A stretch of 64,000 nucleotides of DNA from Isoetes taiwanensis (GCA_021234155.1 JAJEKV010000064.1:188001-252000), one strand, 5' to 3'. Positions 23,176-34,422 are shown, counted from the first letter of the stretch. Numbers and translations: made by a program. Notes: generated from the sequence alone by a model not told the origin.

Positions 23176-24363
23176 CATACTTACTGAGACGGTCCACAAT
23201 GGTCCAAACCTAATCATTACCTTGTCTGCTCCGTGGAACACTAACAAAGTCCATACTGACATGTCGAAAAGGTTTTTCTGGAATACTTAGTGCCATCAAT
23301 AATCCTAATACCTTGGCATGAGAATCTTTGATTTTCTGACACACAAAACATCTTTCCACAAATGCAACAACATCATTTCTCATAGTTTTCCAATAGAAAT
23401 ACTTTGAAACCAAATCATGAGTATTAAAAATACCCCTATGACCTGCTATTGGTACCTCATGACATTCTCGTAGAACCGTTTCCCTGAATTGTGGAGCAAC
23501 ACAAAGACAATGTTTGAAAAACAAATATCCTTTGCGTAAATAGAAATTGTCAATAATACGTTGCTGGCTTTCATGCAACTCAATCCAAACACTACCAAAT
23601 TCATCATCTTGCTCATACATACCCTTCATTGCCTCAAATGTGCTTTCCCGCCAAAGGGAAAAATTATTCACCTGAATAATGTCATCTGGATGACGCATGC
23701 GACTAAGAGCATCAGCAACTTTATTCTGTGGACCTTTGAAGGTTACTCCATCGACAGTGACTTCGAGAGTCTTGTAATTTACTATAGGATCAATTTGTCT
23801 CCACCATGGAATTCCAACTACGATGTCCACTTTCCTCAAATTTGGAACCACCATAAAATCATGAGTCGTGACATAATCACCAAGTGCAATTTTTTGATGT
23901 GGCACTTTTGCTGATCAAGAACCAAACATGTTAGTACAAATGCCTGCCACTGTACGATTAGGAAAACGAACAGTAGGCAATCCCAAACGTTGAACAAGTT
24001 CTGAAGAAATGAGATCATGCGAGGCGCCATTGTCCAATTGTACAATCACATGAGTGTGACCAATATGTCCATCAAACAACAATAGGTCATGAGAATCAAG
24101 GCCCCTCGATCTCTACAGTCTTAAGGTATTGACCTTTTCCTTATCACCAACTCTCTTGTCATCACGTCCACCATGGTCACTACCACGGCTAGATCTTCCC
24201 CGCTTACCAACACGGCAATCACGAGCATAGTGACCTTAACGGCCACACTAATAACATGCATCAGCTTCAGAGGTAGCAGGACGTGGTCGTTTGCCCAATC
24301 GATCAAATACAGATCTTCTGGGACCATCAGATCTTCTTGGACCATCCTGATCACGAACCATGT
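23176..24363 (-). pseudogene. Element 1 zinc knuckle, protease and integrase N-half; RT-RNase H deleted
   Basis: Minus strand. A CCHC knuckle (about 24258-24216) is interrupted by TAG and TAA at positions that would be Gln or similar in relatives. The protease motif is QLDNGASHDLIS near 24030, with Asn replacing the usual Ser after the catalytic Asp. The protease-linker frame then passes near 23735 directly into PQNKVADALSRM, normally found at the end of RNase H, so some 450 residues are missing. The integrase zinc-binding HHCC part (H-VPIAGHRG through ERCFVCQKIK) and the first core aspartate (HVSMDFVSVP) follow before element 2 interrupts. The precise join suggests a clean internal deletion. 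Confidence 0.85.
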
Positions 24364-25193
24364 CTACATGGTTTGCACGCATTTGAGGTGAAAACCTTCG
24401 CCTTTGTTGCTGCTGGCGCTGCCGTGAATTTGAACCTCGAGCAAGATCATCCTTCTCCAAATGAAACGAGTCTTAATCTCCCTTTTTGTTAATCCCGCCA
24501 TTTGACTTAACAAGGTGTTAAATCTATTGGCGAAATCATCCACTGATTCATCAGCACGCTGCTTCATGGTTCGCCACTGCTCCTGGACAAAGTCCTTATA
24601 ATTGTCTGGCATAAATTCAGACCTCATAAGTTTCTTCATTCTAGTCCAAGTATTGATGGGTTTATTTGCTGCATTAGCAGCATCCACCTTCTGCTGCCAC
24701 CATAATATAGGGTCCCCTTTTAATTGAGCCCGCGCCCAATACAATTTTCGCTGGTCAGAGTACTCATGCTCGGAGAAGAAACTCTCCATCTTAGCGAGCC
24801 ATCAGAGTAAGGATGCACCATCGCGCTTCCCATAGAAGTAATCCAACTTTACTTTGGATCCTTAGGCTTTTTCTCCTTCATAGTGCCATCATCATTGTCT
24901 TGGTCCAACTTTTGCACTAAAAGCTTTTGTAATAACTAATTTTGCTTCACAAGCAAACGAGTCAGGCTATCTCGAGATGTTTTCTTCTTAGCTTTTTTCA
25001 TCATAGTTTTAGCAAGATTAAAAGGTTTCAAAACTTGCTCTCCTGACTCTCCATCGTCATCCAAATTATCGTTCATAGGAAGAACATCTTCTCCCTCAAC
25101 AGAATTATCTTCCTCAATCGGAATTCCATCCAAATCTTCTTCCACAATCTTCTCGACAACAGCACGCTTCAGACTTTTTGCCTTCTTCGCCAT
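24364..25193 (-). pseudogene. Element 1 gag
   Basis: The N-terminal part (25193-24936, 85 aa) is Lys-rich then acidic. The second part (24789-24364) has the retrotransposon Gag core: YWARAQLKGDPILWWQQK, then MRSEFMP, then RTMKQRADESVDDFANRF. One or more frame changes separate the two. Gag would form the particle around the element RNA. The zinc knuckle follows in another frame. Confidence 0.85.
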
Positions 25194-25234
25194 ATCCGCT
25201 CACCGTCAAGATGGATTCACGTCAGGTTCACCAC

Positions 25235-25773
25235 TTTTACGAATAAGGGCAAAAAGGCACTTGAAAGAAGGATATATTTGGCAGACACAAGCGCGAAAAT
25301 GGATTGTTTATTCAATAAAGGTAATACAGAGAACAACAGGAGTAAAGAAATAGTCCAACCACCCGATCACGGAACTAGCACTTCAAAACAATGAAGTAAA
25401 CCGCTAGGAGCCTCCAAGACTCCGCCGCTAGTCCCTCCCCTGAACTATGATGCAATCCGAGCAAAGCCAATCTTTTAGGAGACAACCAATGATGCCACAT
25501 TATTCCCCAACATGTTCTTATAAACCATCAAGGATCTATTCTCGTCCTCTCATCTATTATTAGCTCTGGCTCCTATAATACACCAGACTAAGATTAGCAT
25601 TATCTATTCTTTAAACTCCTCCAATCATAGATAACCAATAATAGAGTAGCTAATTCTATTTCTATGGTGCACTATGATTGACATGACAATTAGAATAGCT
25701 AATTCTAATGCCATGGTTGTATAAACGTCTGGACTTTCTCATAACATTCTAACTTTTAGGATGTATTCGTAAC
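25235..25773 (-). repeat. Element 1, 5' LTR
   Basis: Partner of 9675-10204, with few substitutions and small indels. On the minus strand it is followed by GTGGTGAACCTGACG, the likely primer-binding region; I could not assign a tRNA. The first T of the expected TGTTACG is missing here, leaving CGTTACG, which would fit loss of T from a CTG. Confidence 0.8.
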
Positions 25774-26440
25774 GCAAGCATATCTGCATATCTGAAAAAA
25801 TAGGCTGGAATATCTCCCTGTGTTGCTAGCAGCGGACTTGCATCAATTCCATAACTCATCAATGGCCTGTATTCCAGCTCCATCTCATTCTCCTTTACAA
25901 ATCCCGGTAACTCAATTTGGTTTTTCTCATATGTTCCCATGAAAATTCCACCCTGCTCACATACTTAATCTTCCAATACAGCCTAGCATACACAATTTTC
26001 TTTGTTCTGTCAAGATTTTAGAAAGATTATCACCAAGTATTTTTAAAGATTGAGATGATCTTATATCACTAAGTATTTTTACAGATTGAGATGATCTTAC
26101 CCTTCATTTGGCGAAAATCAGACCTAGCATGCAAAGCCAAACCCTAGATTGCAGCCTTGGATGCACAAAATATACAGCTTCCAAGTTTTGCTTTAAATCC
26201 CTTGGTAATCCATCGTAAATCCATCCTAAAATTCCTAAGTCGTATTTAATTAAAGTGGGACAAATCTTGAATTTTGGGACTCGGACTGAAAATGGGACTC
26301 ACACACCATAAAGAATTACACATGACACACATAGAATTGGGTTACTTGTTTTCCTCATAAATTTTACAAACCACTAGTTGAGATAGTTTTCAAACTTCTC
26401 AATATTATGTGCCCTCATACAATGATATAGCATGGAGGTT
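25774..26440. other. Flank of element 1, no gene recognised
   Basis: Starts with the GCAAG target duplication. AT-rich; one imperfect 40-bp tandem repeat (TTAAAGATTGAGATGATCTT-like words near 26040 and 26085). No domain seen. Confidence 0.5.
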
Positions 26441-26442
26441 GC

Positions 26443-29087
26443 TCATGGCCTTGTCCATCTCCCTTCTTGGGATCTTGTGTGTGTTGTCCTTTGCAACGTG
26501 AGAACTTGGATATGACCATACCACACACTCCACCAATTCCCTCCTTTGAGGGTCAGCATAATTTGCCTCCACTTCTTCTCCCAAAGCCGCGATTGTATTG
26601 CTCCTTTAAGTTGTTGCCCTTCTTGTGTCTCCCAATGGGCTCCCAATATTGAATTTGGAATCCAGACGCAACTCCTCTCCATCAGGCATAGTGGTGGTTA
26701 CATCGAGAGTGCCACCCCTAACCATATTGGACAGTCCTCATCATCATCAGGCCTTACTAGCACAAAGTATCCTTCCTTGATGTCCTCAAAGGGATCCCAC
26801 TGGGAAGATCAAACCACTTCGGCTTTGAGGCCTTACTTCCCAAAACCACTTGGAACCCTTGTTGGGACCCAAGTGAGCATTCTTAGACGTGCTTGCACCT
26901 TGAGAACCCTCCCATCTTGACTCACGCAAGAACCCGCCTCTTAGCTCCCTCCCACATGGTCGTTCGGGTTTCTAAGCATGTCACAACTTTCTCCCAAAGA
27001 TTTGATTAGGGAGTCCATTTGATTTTTCTTAAGAGTGGAGGTGTGCTTTCCATTTGAACATCATCCCAAAGGTCGTTATGTAATCCTTGATGCCCTTCAC
27101 CCGGTTGGCTAGAGTCTTTGACCTGCCTTGAAGGGAGGTATTGGTTTTGGCTGCCCTTTAGGAATGAGAACTTCACCAAGCAAAGACCCCTTTGCCACAA
27201 CTTCGATACCTTGTACAGGCATCCACAACTTGTCACCTGGTCTCCACTTATATTGCATGATTGGTATTCCATCCCTAACCCAAAACTTGAACTGAAGTGG
27301 CTTTGTGTGTCCCGTCAACCGGTCCTTACCATCTAGCAAGTATCCTTCTACAAATGATTTCCAATCTGCAACCTCATCCATCAAGAAAGCCATTGGGTTG
27401 GGGTCAATGCAGCTCTTAAACACATCCATTAGTTCGGGGAGAGTGGTCACGTTTTCTCTCTTGAGCTTGGTGGAGAAAGTTTCAAAGAATCCATCTATAT
27501 CATCATCGATGCCCAACCATCATGAATCCCACTTTCACAACTTTGAATACTCCCACTTTGTCCAAGTATGACATAGCCCCAAACATCCATCTATTCTTGT
27601 TTTCTTTCCAACAGTTGTCCAACTCGAACACATAGCTCCTCGGGCGTGATTTCTCAAGTAAGGGGAAATCATCCCAAGTCCTCCTTGATTCACGGACACC
27701 TTGGATGTGAGCTTTTTTTAGTCTGCCTTTGGTAACAAAGCTGTTGATCATCCATCAAAGCCTCAAAAATGGGTGTTGAAGGGGAATACCTCCTCCCTTC
27801 TATCGATCCTTTCTCTAGTGTTCTCGTGCACTTGAAAATAGAGCTCACATGGAAGTTTGGATCATCTCTCCATAGATCAAGCACAAAATGACCATATGTT
27901 CCAGTTCCATGACCATGTGTTAATACACCCGCCACTTACTTTCATCCGAAAAGCGCTTTTGACAACGCTTGGGTAAAGGATCTAGCTTTGGCAAGAAAGT
28001 CTTGTGTTGGTCCATCTTATCATGAATTATACACAAAAATTTGTCCGGGTCGCATCTCGAAAAATGTTCTCCATTGCCAATACAACTTGTCTACATGATA
28101 TTTGGTCCCTTTGGTGATCTCGCAAATTGCTCCCTAATTGCCATTCTTTCTTTCTCTATTGCAGTTGATGCAAGTGTATCCTTGAGTTGAATGCAAGTGT
28201 TGCACTTTGAGAATGGCATGTGTTGTAGGACACTCACGCCCGAGAAGTGAGTGCTCCATAACTTGCTGAAATGTGATTGAGAAAGAGGCCTACCTCCAAG
28301 AGTTTCCAGGATGGAGTTGACCTCCTTAAGGCACTCCTTTTGGATATAGTGTTGTGGCAACACTTTTGCACCACTCGCACACCGTGCTCGCTCACCTTCG
28401 ACTTGTGGGGCATAGATTGAGACATGTATCTCACAAAGCTCTCAAGACCGCAATGGCCTTGAGAGTATTTGCTCTAGGTTTCAAAGTGAGTGCATTACCA
28501 TGTTGGAACAAATCGTGCCCTTTTCTAACCTCGCTCCCAAAGATCACAGAAAATGAAGACTTGCTCACCCCAAGAATCCATCTCAATGCTCTCATACATA
28601 CCTTCATGCCCCTCAATTGATATAGTAGCCGTCCTGTGTTTTCATCATAGCTGGAATTCCTACACAAGGAGTAAATGAAATTAATCCTATCTTTTTGAAG
28701 CTGTCCAATGTATTGGGACCTTATCTCAAGACGAGGTCATCCACATTGTAATCTTGCCTTTGTGCAATCTAGGTTGCAACACTCTTGTCCCCTAATTGCC
28801 TCCGTGTTTTCTCCGGTTGGTGCCATACTTTCCATCCTTTCTAAATATTTGTCACTTCTAGGCCTCTTGGGCACCCTTGGCTGCCTTCTATGAAAGACAT
28901 AGCGTATCTTCCTTGTGATCAAAGAATGCTCATCGACCACCAAATCTTCCACATGGCCTTGGGTGGGCCTTGGGGTGTGTAGTTCAGTAGGGCATTCTAG
29001 AGTATCACCATTCTTGTGTGTAATATATCTAATTGGCCATCTCAACCGAGCTTGGGACTCCAAAGCAGCCCCGAGCACACAATGCAA
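26443..29087 (-). pseudogene. Broken transposase-like gene (GHRHEDIDGFF-motif, DUF7869-type)
   Basis: Several minus-strand ORFs line up as one decayed protein: 28737-29087 (basic N-part), 28431-28667 (CRNSSYDENTGRLLYQLRGM... helix-rich part), 28091-28363 (a C-x2-C motif, SKCNTCIQLKDTL), 27503-27751 and 27109-27516. The join of the last two gives VFELDNCWKENKNRWMFG, then VVKVGFMMVGHRHEDIDGFF. This pair, LDN-KENKN and GH-HEDID, is the hallmark of a large family of mobile-element proteins labelled DUF7869 in databases, suspected to be RNaseH-fold transposases. At least four frame breaks are present. No terminal inverted repeats were found. The 26443-26682 ORF may be a C-terminal remnant. Assignment is from memory of the motif. 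Confidence 0.6.
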
Positions 29088-29354
29088 TCACTAGAGCTTC
29101 CTCGACATGATTGTATCAACTTCGATAAGAAGCTTCACAATGCCAACTCCAAGATGTTCATCTCCCAGCCTCTCATCATTCACACTATCAAATGGATCAA
29201 CTGCAGTTATTATGCCCTCTGCAAATACCGTTTGGTTGCAAGAGTGCAACAAAAGGCAACCCTTCTTCCTCCATTGGAGCCTAGGGCAATGGCCTCTGGA
29301 CTTCCTTGGCTCCATTTTACTCATCTCACATGCTCCCTGAATGAAAAAGCTCAC

Positions 29355-29610
29355 ATTAAAACCATATAGCCCCAAACACCACAAATATGACCATGTGAAC
29401 CATATAAAACCATACAAACATATTAAATATAACCATATTAAATCATACAACCATATTAACTAAAATCATATAACCATATTAAACCATACAACCATACTCA
29501 TTCTAAACCATATGTAAACATTGTAACCATATATAACCATTGAAACTATTCAACCATTGAAACCATATTAAATATATAAGGTAACATATATAAACATATA
29601 ACCCTACCTT
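29355..29610. repeat. Degenerate satellite of ATTAAACCATATAACC-like words
   Basis: Repeated ACCATAT, AACCATATTAAA and similar words fill about 250 bp with no fixed period. It separates the transposase-like gene from the LINE 5' region. Confidence 0.8.
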
Positions 29611-29846
29611 TCATATCTTGTCATGGCCGGTAACGCCTCCTCGAGGCTGAAAGCGTGGCCATGTCAAGAACTTCCGCTGCCGCCACGCCATGGAGGGCAT
29701 GGCCCTGCGTGATGTAAGTTTATTATTGCACTTTTACGAGGTTCGAGGGTGCAGCCAGAATTAACTGCACCCTCTTCCTCTCCCCCCCGACCATTCTTCC
29801 TCCCCTGTTTTAGTCGACGGAATCCACCTGACAGTCCCGGCCCTCT

Positions 29847-30978
29847 ATGGCCACCCCCGACAAAGATGCATGCGTTGAAGAAAAGAGCGCAATTTGGATA
29901 CCTCGTCCCCATCGGAAAGGTGTATCACAGCTGAGGCAATTAGGGTTGTACAGGAACAGGCCGGTTCCCTCCAGGCTAAGCTGGCAAGCTTGGAGGCATC
30001 ACGGGACAATTTGCCAGGGGCTGCGCTCAAGAAGCAGCTTCTCCAACAGAAGGAGCGAATTTCCCTTGTGGAAGTTCGGCTTGGGGATTATGATTGCAGG
30101 GGAGCCCAAAAGGCTGATGACCGATATAAGAGAGGAGATACAAGCAACAACGCAGCCTAGTCACGAGATGGGGCACCGCTTGGATAAGGTCCACCAAAGA
30201 ATGGATGGAAGACATGGCGCAAGCACGGGCCGACATGAAGGGGTTGCTCCAAAGAGATTGTACAAGTCACAAGCATGGCTGGTCGGATAGATGCTAAGGA
30301 AAAGGATGTGGAAGCGGTGCGGGCGTGCTCCAATTCCTTGATGAAGCAAAGGCGCATGTGGCGGATGTGTCGAAGATGCTCACATATAGAGAACCATATG
30401 GCCCACTTGGCAAAGAAGAGATGCAGACCTCTCGAATGGAGGTGCAACGAGTCCCGAGTACACCACGGTCGCTCAGACCAAAGCACCCCCATACCGAGGC
30501 CGAGGTGGCTCGGGAATCAGCGTACTTCGTGAGGAGCAAGACATCCGTGCACGCCTCAACCTTATTGTGCGGGATTGCCTGAGAGGAGCAAGGCGAGGAT
30601 TTGCCAGTAAGCTTACCACCCTGGTACTTGCAAAGCTCCAATTACATTTTTGGTTATCAAGAGTCCAATCGTATTCGGAGGACCGAGCATGAGACCTCGG
30701 CTAGTTAAGTTTGCGCCTTTGGATTGGGAGGCAAAATCTTTGTTGTTGCAACGCACTGGGCCGCTTGAAAGGTACGCCCATATACCGATCCGATCTCACG
30801 CCACCGCAACAACGGAAAGAAGCCAAGAGTTGGTCAAGATAAGAGAGATTCGACAAGCCGGAGGGGCTGCTGGTTTGGTTAATGGCAAGATGAAGGTATA
30901 TGTGCCTCCTCGCCGACGCTTCGCGAGGCAAAGATTCCCACGAAAACAGCCGCGCCGCGCCGCGCGCGAGCGATCCAG
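29847..30978 (+). pseudogene. LINE ORF1 (RNA-binding chaperone), interrupted
   Basis: ORF1 proteins of L1 elements coat the element RNA. The likely start is the ATG at 29847; a frame change near 29900 leads to a coiled-coil-like stretch with AEAIRVVQEQAGSLQAKLAS. After further frame changes, the 30650-30960 part reads RPRLVKFAPLDWEAKSLLL and, later, ELVKIREIRQAGGAAGLVNGK, the pattern of the L1 ORF1 RRM and C-terminal domain. The frame is cut by the 5' LTR of element 3 at 30979. Confidence 0.7.
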
Positions 30979-32538
30979 TGTGACGTTCCAAAGACAAAGA
31001 TACGCCCCCGGACGTACATTGTAATCGCCACGCCACGCCATACACGCCACCCCGATTGACGGTAATGCCAACGATAGCCGTAAGTAGCCCTAGGGGCAAC
31101 TTACTAGGAGTGTTCATATATTATTAATGTGCACATGTGCACATTAATGAGGGCACACCTTTCCATGTTGGCATATTTTGCCACCTAGCCACTAAAGGCA
31201 AGTGGGGCCTTTCCAATTATCCCACATGCCAAATTGGGTAATTGGAAACCCTAGCCTAAACCCCCATGTCTATTTAGGGTAGGAAAACCCTAGCTTGCTA
31301 GTTTTCGGCCCTTAGGGTTTTAGAGCTCAGTTTGGCTGCCCCAGAGCCAAAACCGCCTCCCGACACGCCCAAGCCAATTGCGCCATCGGGCTTCCACTGA
31401 ATTCGATCAGCTCAAAGCCAGGATGGTTGAACTCAGTCGAGGAGCCACTCAAGGATCAGAGTTTGGTCAATTTAATAGCTTAAACCGCCTTCTAGTCATA
31501 GAATCAGTAGGGTTTAGACTATTAAATTGCCCATAGTAGCTATCTAGATCTTAGATCTCGGACACTAACTAAAGAACCTAACTCTATGATTAGATCTAGT
31601 TCTTTAGCTCTTTCCAGGATATATTTGGATGATGTATTTCTGTGAACTCCTTGTATTGGGAAGGGGGTAGAGGCCCCAAAGCTTGTAGTTGATGCTCCTA
31701 GAGTAGCCTCCCTAGCACACTTGTAGATTCGGCCTGCGGTACAAGAGCCACACCTGGTTGTGGGTGAAGGGGCCGACCGCTAAGAAGGAGATTCATGTCC
31801 TGATTCTTGAACGATCCCCCTGGTGTGTAAAGCCTACCGGGATCATTGTGACTAGGTCCGATGGCTTACCACCGAGTGCGGGTAAGGCATGGGCTCGACA
31901 CCCGTGGAAGTGGTGTACACTTTCCGTGGGGTTCAATTTAATACGGCAAAGGCCCTCTAGTCACCTTGAGTTAGCATGTAGATCTCCGGAGGGAGTGATC
32001 CCTACCGCCCCATCGAACTGGGAGGATGAGACCGGAATAGCCCCTTCGGCTATGCATCCGTGCGGGCTCTGATCAGTCCCGACACTTTTCAACCTACTCG
32101 CAAAGTGTGCACGTGGGGGGCGGATGGAGTGGACAACCCTATGCCATGTTCTTATGCCCGGCCAAATCCATTGCCATGAATTCTCGTCCCTTAGCGAACT
32201 CACGGAGACCCAAGCCGGGGATCATCCTTTGAGTCTGAGCCTTGGGTAGAATCCCCTATGTGATGTGCTGATCTTTGTCTATGCAGATATGAGGAGGACC
32301 ATCCTTCGAGATGGTCACAGGATGTTGATGTATGTGCTACTGACATGTATGTTTACGCTTCCGCAGCTAGGTAGGCCCTGAGGGAGACGGGGTAGAATGA
32401 CACCTTCACTCTTCCCACTGAGACTCGTTACGGGTGCAGTGATATGTGGAGGGCCTTGTATCAGCATGGAGCTGGTGTGGGGGAAGAACTCCTGTTTGTA
32501 TACGGTGAGTGCACCGTATACGAGTAGGGGACGTCACA
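30979..32538 (+). repeat. Element 3, 5' LTR
   Basis: About 1560 bp, partner of 42522-44095. The 3' half is clearly similar to the element 2 LTRs (for example CCACACCTGGTTGTGGGTGA). Several CTG/CAG words of the partner are altered here, for example ACTCGCAAAG near 32096 against ACTCTGCAAAG near 43648. Confidence 0.9.
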
Positions 32539-32539
32539 G

Positions 32540-32551
32540 TGGTATCAGAGC
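32540..32551 (+). promoter_or_regulatory. Element 3 primer-binding site, tRNA-Met
   Basis: TGGTATCAGAGC, complementary to the 3' end of initiator tRNA-Met, begins two bases after the LTR end. Confidence 0.9.
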
Positions 32552-32742
32552 AATGTTCTTGGAGACCAAGAGCAAAGCACTGACCATGTTCCCAGTAGTA
32601 CTAACTTGATAGGATCCTCAAGCCTCGAAAAGTGGGAAAAATTTTTTTCTCACCTTTGTAGTTATGCTAAGCTAGTAACAATTAAGTGAATTGGAATTTA
32701 ACAAGATTAAAAAGAATGAGCCAAAATTTTCCAAGTGAGGTG

Positions 32743-32809
32743 GTCTCACAGCTCGCGCCTGGTCGCAAAACTAACTTTTTGTTTTGAAGCGAGGCGCAAG
32801 CTGTGAGAC
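32743..32809 (+). repeat. 67-nt hairpin, element 3, copy 1
   Basis: Arms GTCTCACAGCT and AGCTGTGAGAC pair over 11 bp; a C/A mismatch follows, then GCGCCT/AGGCGC, CGC/GCG and AAAAC/GTTTT at the tip. Compared with element 2, ACGT/ACGT in the arms is replaced by AGCT/AGCT, so both sides changed together. Confidence 0.9.
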
Positions 32810-32930
32810 ATCGAGTCAAGAACACCAAAACATGATGAATTTGAGATAAATAATGTGGTAAGGCTAATTCTAAGATAGGAATTAGTTAGAATAGCATGTT
32901 TTAATTACCTAAAAACCCTAGAAATGTATG

Positions 32931-32997
32931 AGATTCTCCCTCGCGCCTGGTCGCAAAACTAAACATTAGTATTGGAACGAGGCGCAAGCTGTGAGAC
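32931..32997 (+). repeat. 67-nt hairpin, element 3, copy 2 (left arm decayed)
   Basis: The right half GGCGCAAGCTGTGAGAC and inner GCGCC-GGTCGC are intact; the outer left arm has decayed. It lies 188 bp after copy 1. Confidence 0.75.
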
Positions 32998-33099
32998 CAA
33001 TAGGTAGAAAAAGTCTGAAATAAGTATAAGTTTTAGATAAATTGGTGCCTTAGCATGTTAAACAGAGCAACTTGAGTTTTGACCTAAAATTCCCCAAGC

Positions 33100-33108
33100 T
33101 ATAAATAG
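33100..33108 (+). promoter_or_regulatory. TATA box upstream of ORF-A
   Basis: TATAAATAG, preceded by AAGC, lies 114 bp before the ATG of ORF-A. The identical nonamer stands 122 bp before ORF-B. I infer internal promoters separate from the LTR. Confidence 0.6.
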
Positions 33109-33213
33109 ATGTAGAACCCACTCATTTTTTTCGTCCAAGCCCTAGAAATCCGGGCTTCTTCCCAACTTAGGCGATCTTTCGGGCGCTTTCATCCGATTGA
33201 CGATCCGTAAAAC

Positions 33214-34422
33214 ATGGCCCAACCAAACAGATCGCGAAGGAAGCGCCGCCTGCTAAACCACCAGCCACCGGTGACAGAGATCATTCGGAAGATGCTTCGT
33301 GAGAGGCTCGCAAGAGGGGATCGTTCGCCTTCGGACGAAGAGCAAGACACCTCTGATTTGATCGATGTCTTCAACCAGCAGGTGGAGGACGAGGCCACAT
33401 CACCAAACTCCATGGACGATTTAGACGAGGGAGGTGTATGAAGAAATAGAGCGAGATCCCAAAGAGGAACAAGCAGATGAGCAAGTGATTTGGGTTTGGA
33501 GCCAAATGGAGGTAGCAGACCTTAGAAGATTCATCAGGAAGTACGAGCGCCGGCAGAAGAGAAGGGAGGACAAAAAGAGGAAAAGGAAGGAGGAGGAACA
33601 AAAGACAGCAGAAGAAAAGAAGGAAGCAAAAGGGAAGTTCGTGGCTGGCATAAGGAGAACAAAGGATCGCCGCCAAGGAAGAGGGCCGAACCCCAACATT
33701 ATCATCAAGGAGCGCAACCCCGACGAACCCCCAAACCCTTCCGACGACTTCTTCCGATGGGGACTTCAACCCTAACGCTGCGGTGGAAGCTCTTCCAAGA
33801 ATCCAGGTGACGAAGCAAGAAGTACCCGAAAGCAGCCGCACTGAAAGCAACCCCAAAGAAGACCAAGTGCGTAAGCCCCCGAAAATCTCGCATGGGATAG
33901 AAAGAAGCAACCACGACCCGCCCGGGAAGCCTACGTCACCGACAGGGTGAAGATTTATGAGAGAAAGATGAGGGAGCACGAGGCCTACATGAAGAAATGG
34001 GAGGCCTATAACAAATATTATGAAGAAAACAGAGTTAAGTTCATCGAGGGAGGGCGACCAACGGCAAAGAAACCTTAAGGCCGCCACCACCGGCCCAAGG
34101 TTCCCAAGCCGCCACCCAGGAAGAAAGCGGATAGGAAGGAGGTAGAGAGAAGAGCGTTAAGGGAGATTAGACACTTCCAGCGCAGCTTCGGTCTCCTAAT
34201 CCCCCGTGCCCCCTTCGCTCGGTTGGTGCGTGAAGTTATGCAGGCCTATAGAACAGACTTTAGAGTCACGCATCGAGGCCGCTAGCAATGCAAGAGGCGG
34301 CTGAGGCAAAGATAGTACAACATTTTGAAGATTCAACAGCCTGCACTATCCACGCCAAGCGGGTAACCTTGATGCGACAAGACATGAGTCTTGCGACCCG
34401 CATTAAGGGAGAACGCCCTTAG
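33214..34422 (+). CDS. ORF-A: long-tailed histone H3/CENH3-like protein carried by element 3
   Basis: About 400 codons with at least four frame breaks (33441, 33775, about 33950, 34283). The N-terminal 300 residues are highly charged: [12 protein letters not shown], then acidic stretches, then a Lys/Glu coiled-coil-like region (33530-33640) and a [12 protein letters not shown] region near 34000. The C-terminal 100 residues form a near-complete H3 histone fold. Helix N reads [11 protein letters not shown] (34154 on), helix 1 [15 protein letters not shown], loop 1 [10 protein letters not shown], helix 2 [16 protein letters not shown] (34288 on), then [19 protein letters not shown], ending GERP. 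EIRHFQ, LLIP, QEAAE, FEDS and VTLMR-D are CENH3-like choices, whereas loop 1 has canonical H3 length. H3/CENH3 proteins form nucleosomes; CENH3 marks centromeres. A start at 33214 fits the ATG after the TATA box. Role in the element is unknown; centromere targeting is inferred. Confidence 0.8.

Larger units (their letters stand above)
9675..25773 (-). mobile_element. Element 1: minus-strand Ty3/gypsy chromovirus, RT-deleted and split by element 2
   Basis: Direct LTRs of about 530 bp lie at 9675-10204 and 25235-25773. GCAAG immediately outside both ends looks like a 5-bp target duplication. On the minus strand the order is gag (25193-24364), CCHC knuckle, protease, integrase and chromodomain, ending at 10194. 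The host reading frame runs from ...RLSKY at about 23177 straight into AIFIP at about 11256 once element 2 and one CATAC copy are removed. Reverse transcriptase and RNase H are absent: the sequence passes from a post-protease segment to a P-NKVADALSRM segment near 23735. Several in-frame stops look like C-to-T changes. It is therefore a defective element, older than element 2. Confidence 0.9.

Noticed and set aside
33980-34075. HMG-box in ORF-A
   Set aside because: The [12 protein letters not shown] stretch is aromatic and charged, but the HMG-box proline and tryptophan pattern is not there; it looks more like a coiled coil.
33371-34090. 239-aa minus-strand ORF opposite ORF-A
   Set aside because: It is the Leu/Phe-rich shadow of the Lys/Glu-rich ORF-A codons; no independent support.
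33214-34422. Host histone gene into which an LTR element jumped
   Set aside because: The histone-like ORF is inside the element between primer site and gag, and a related ORF sits in the same place in element 2.
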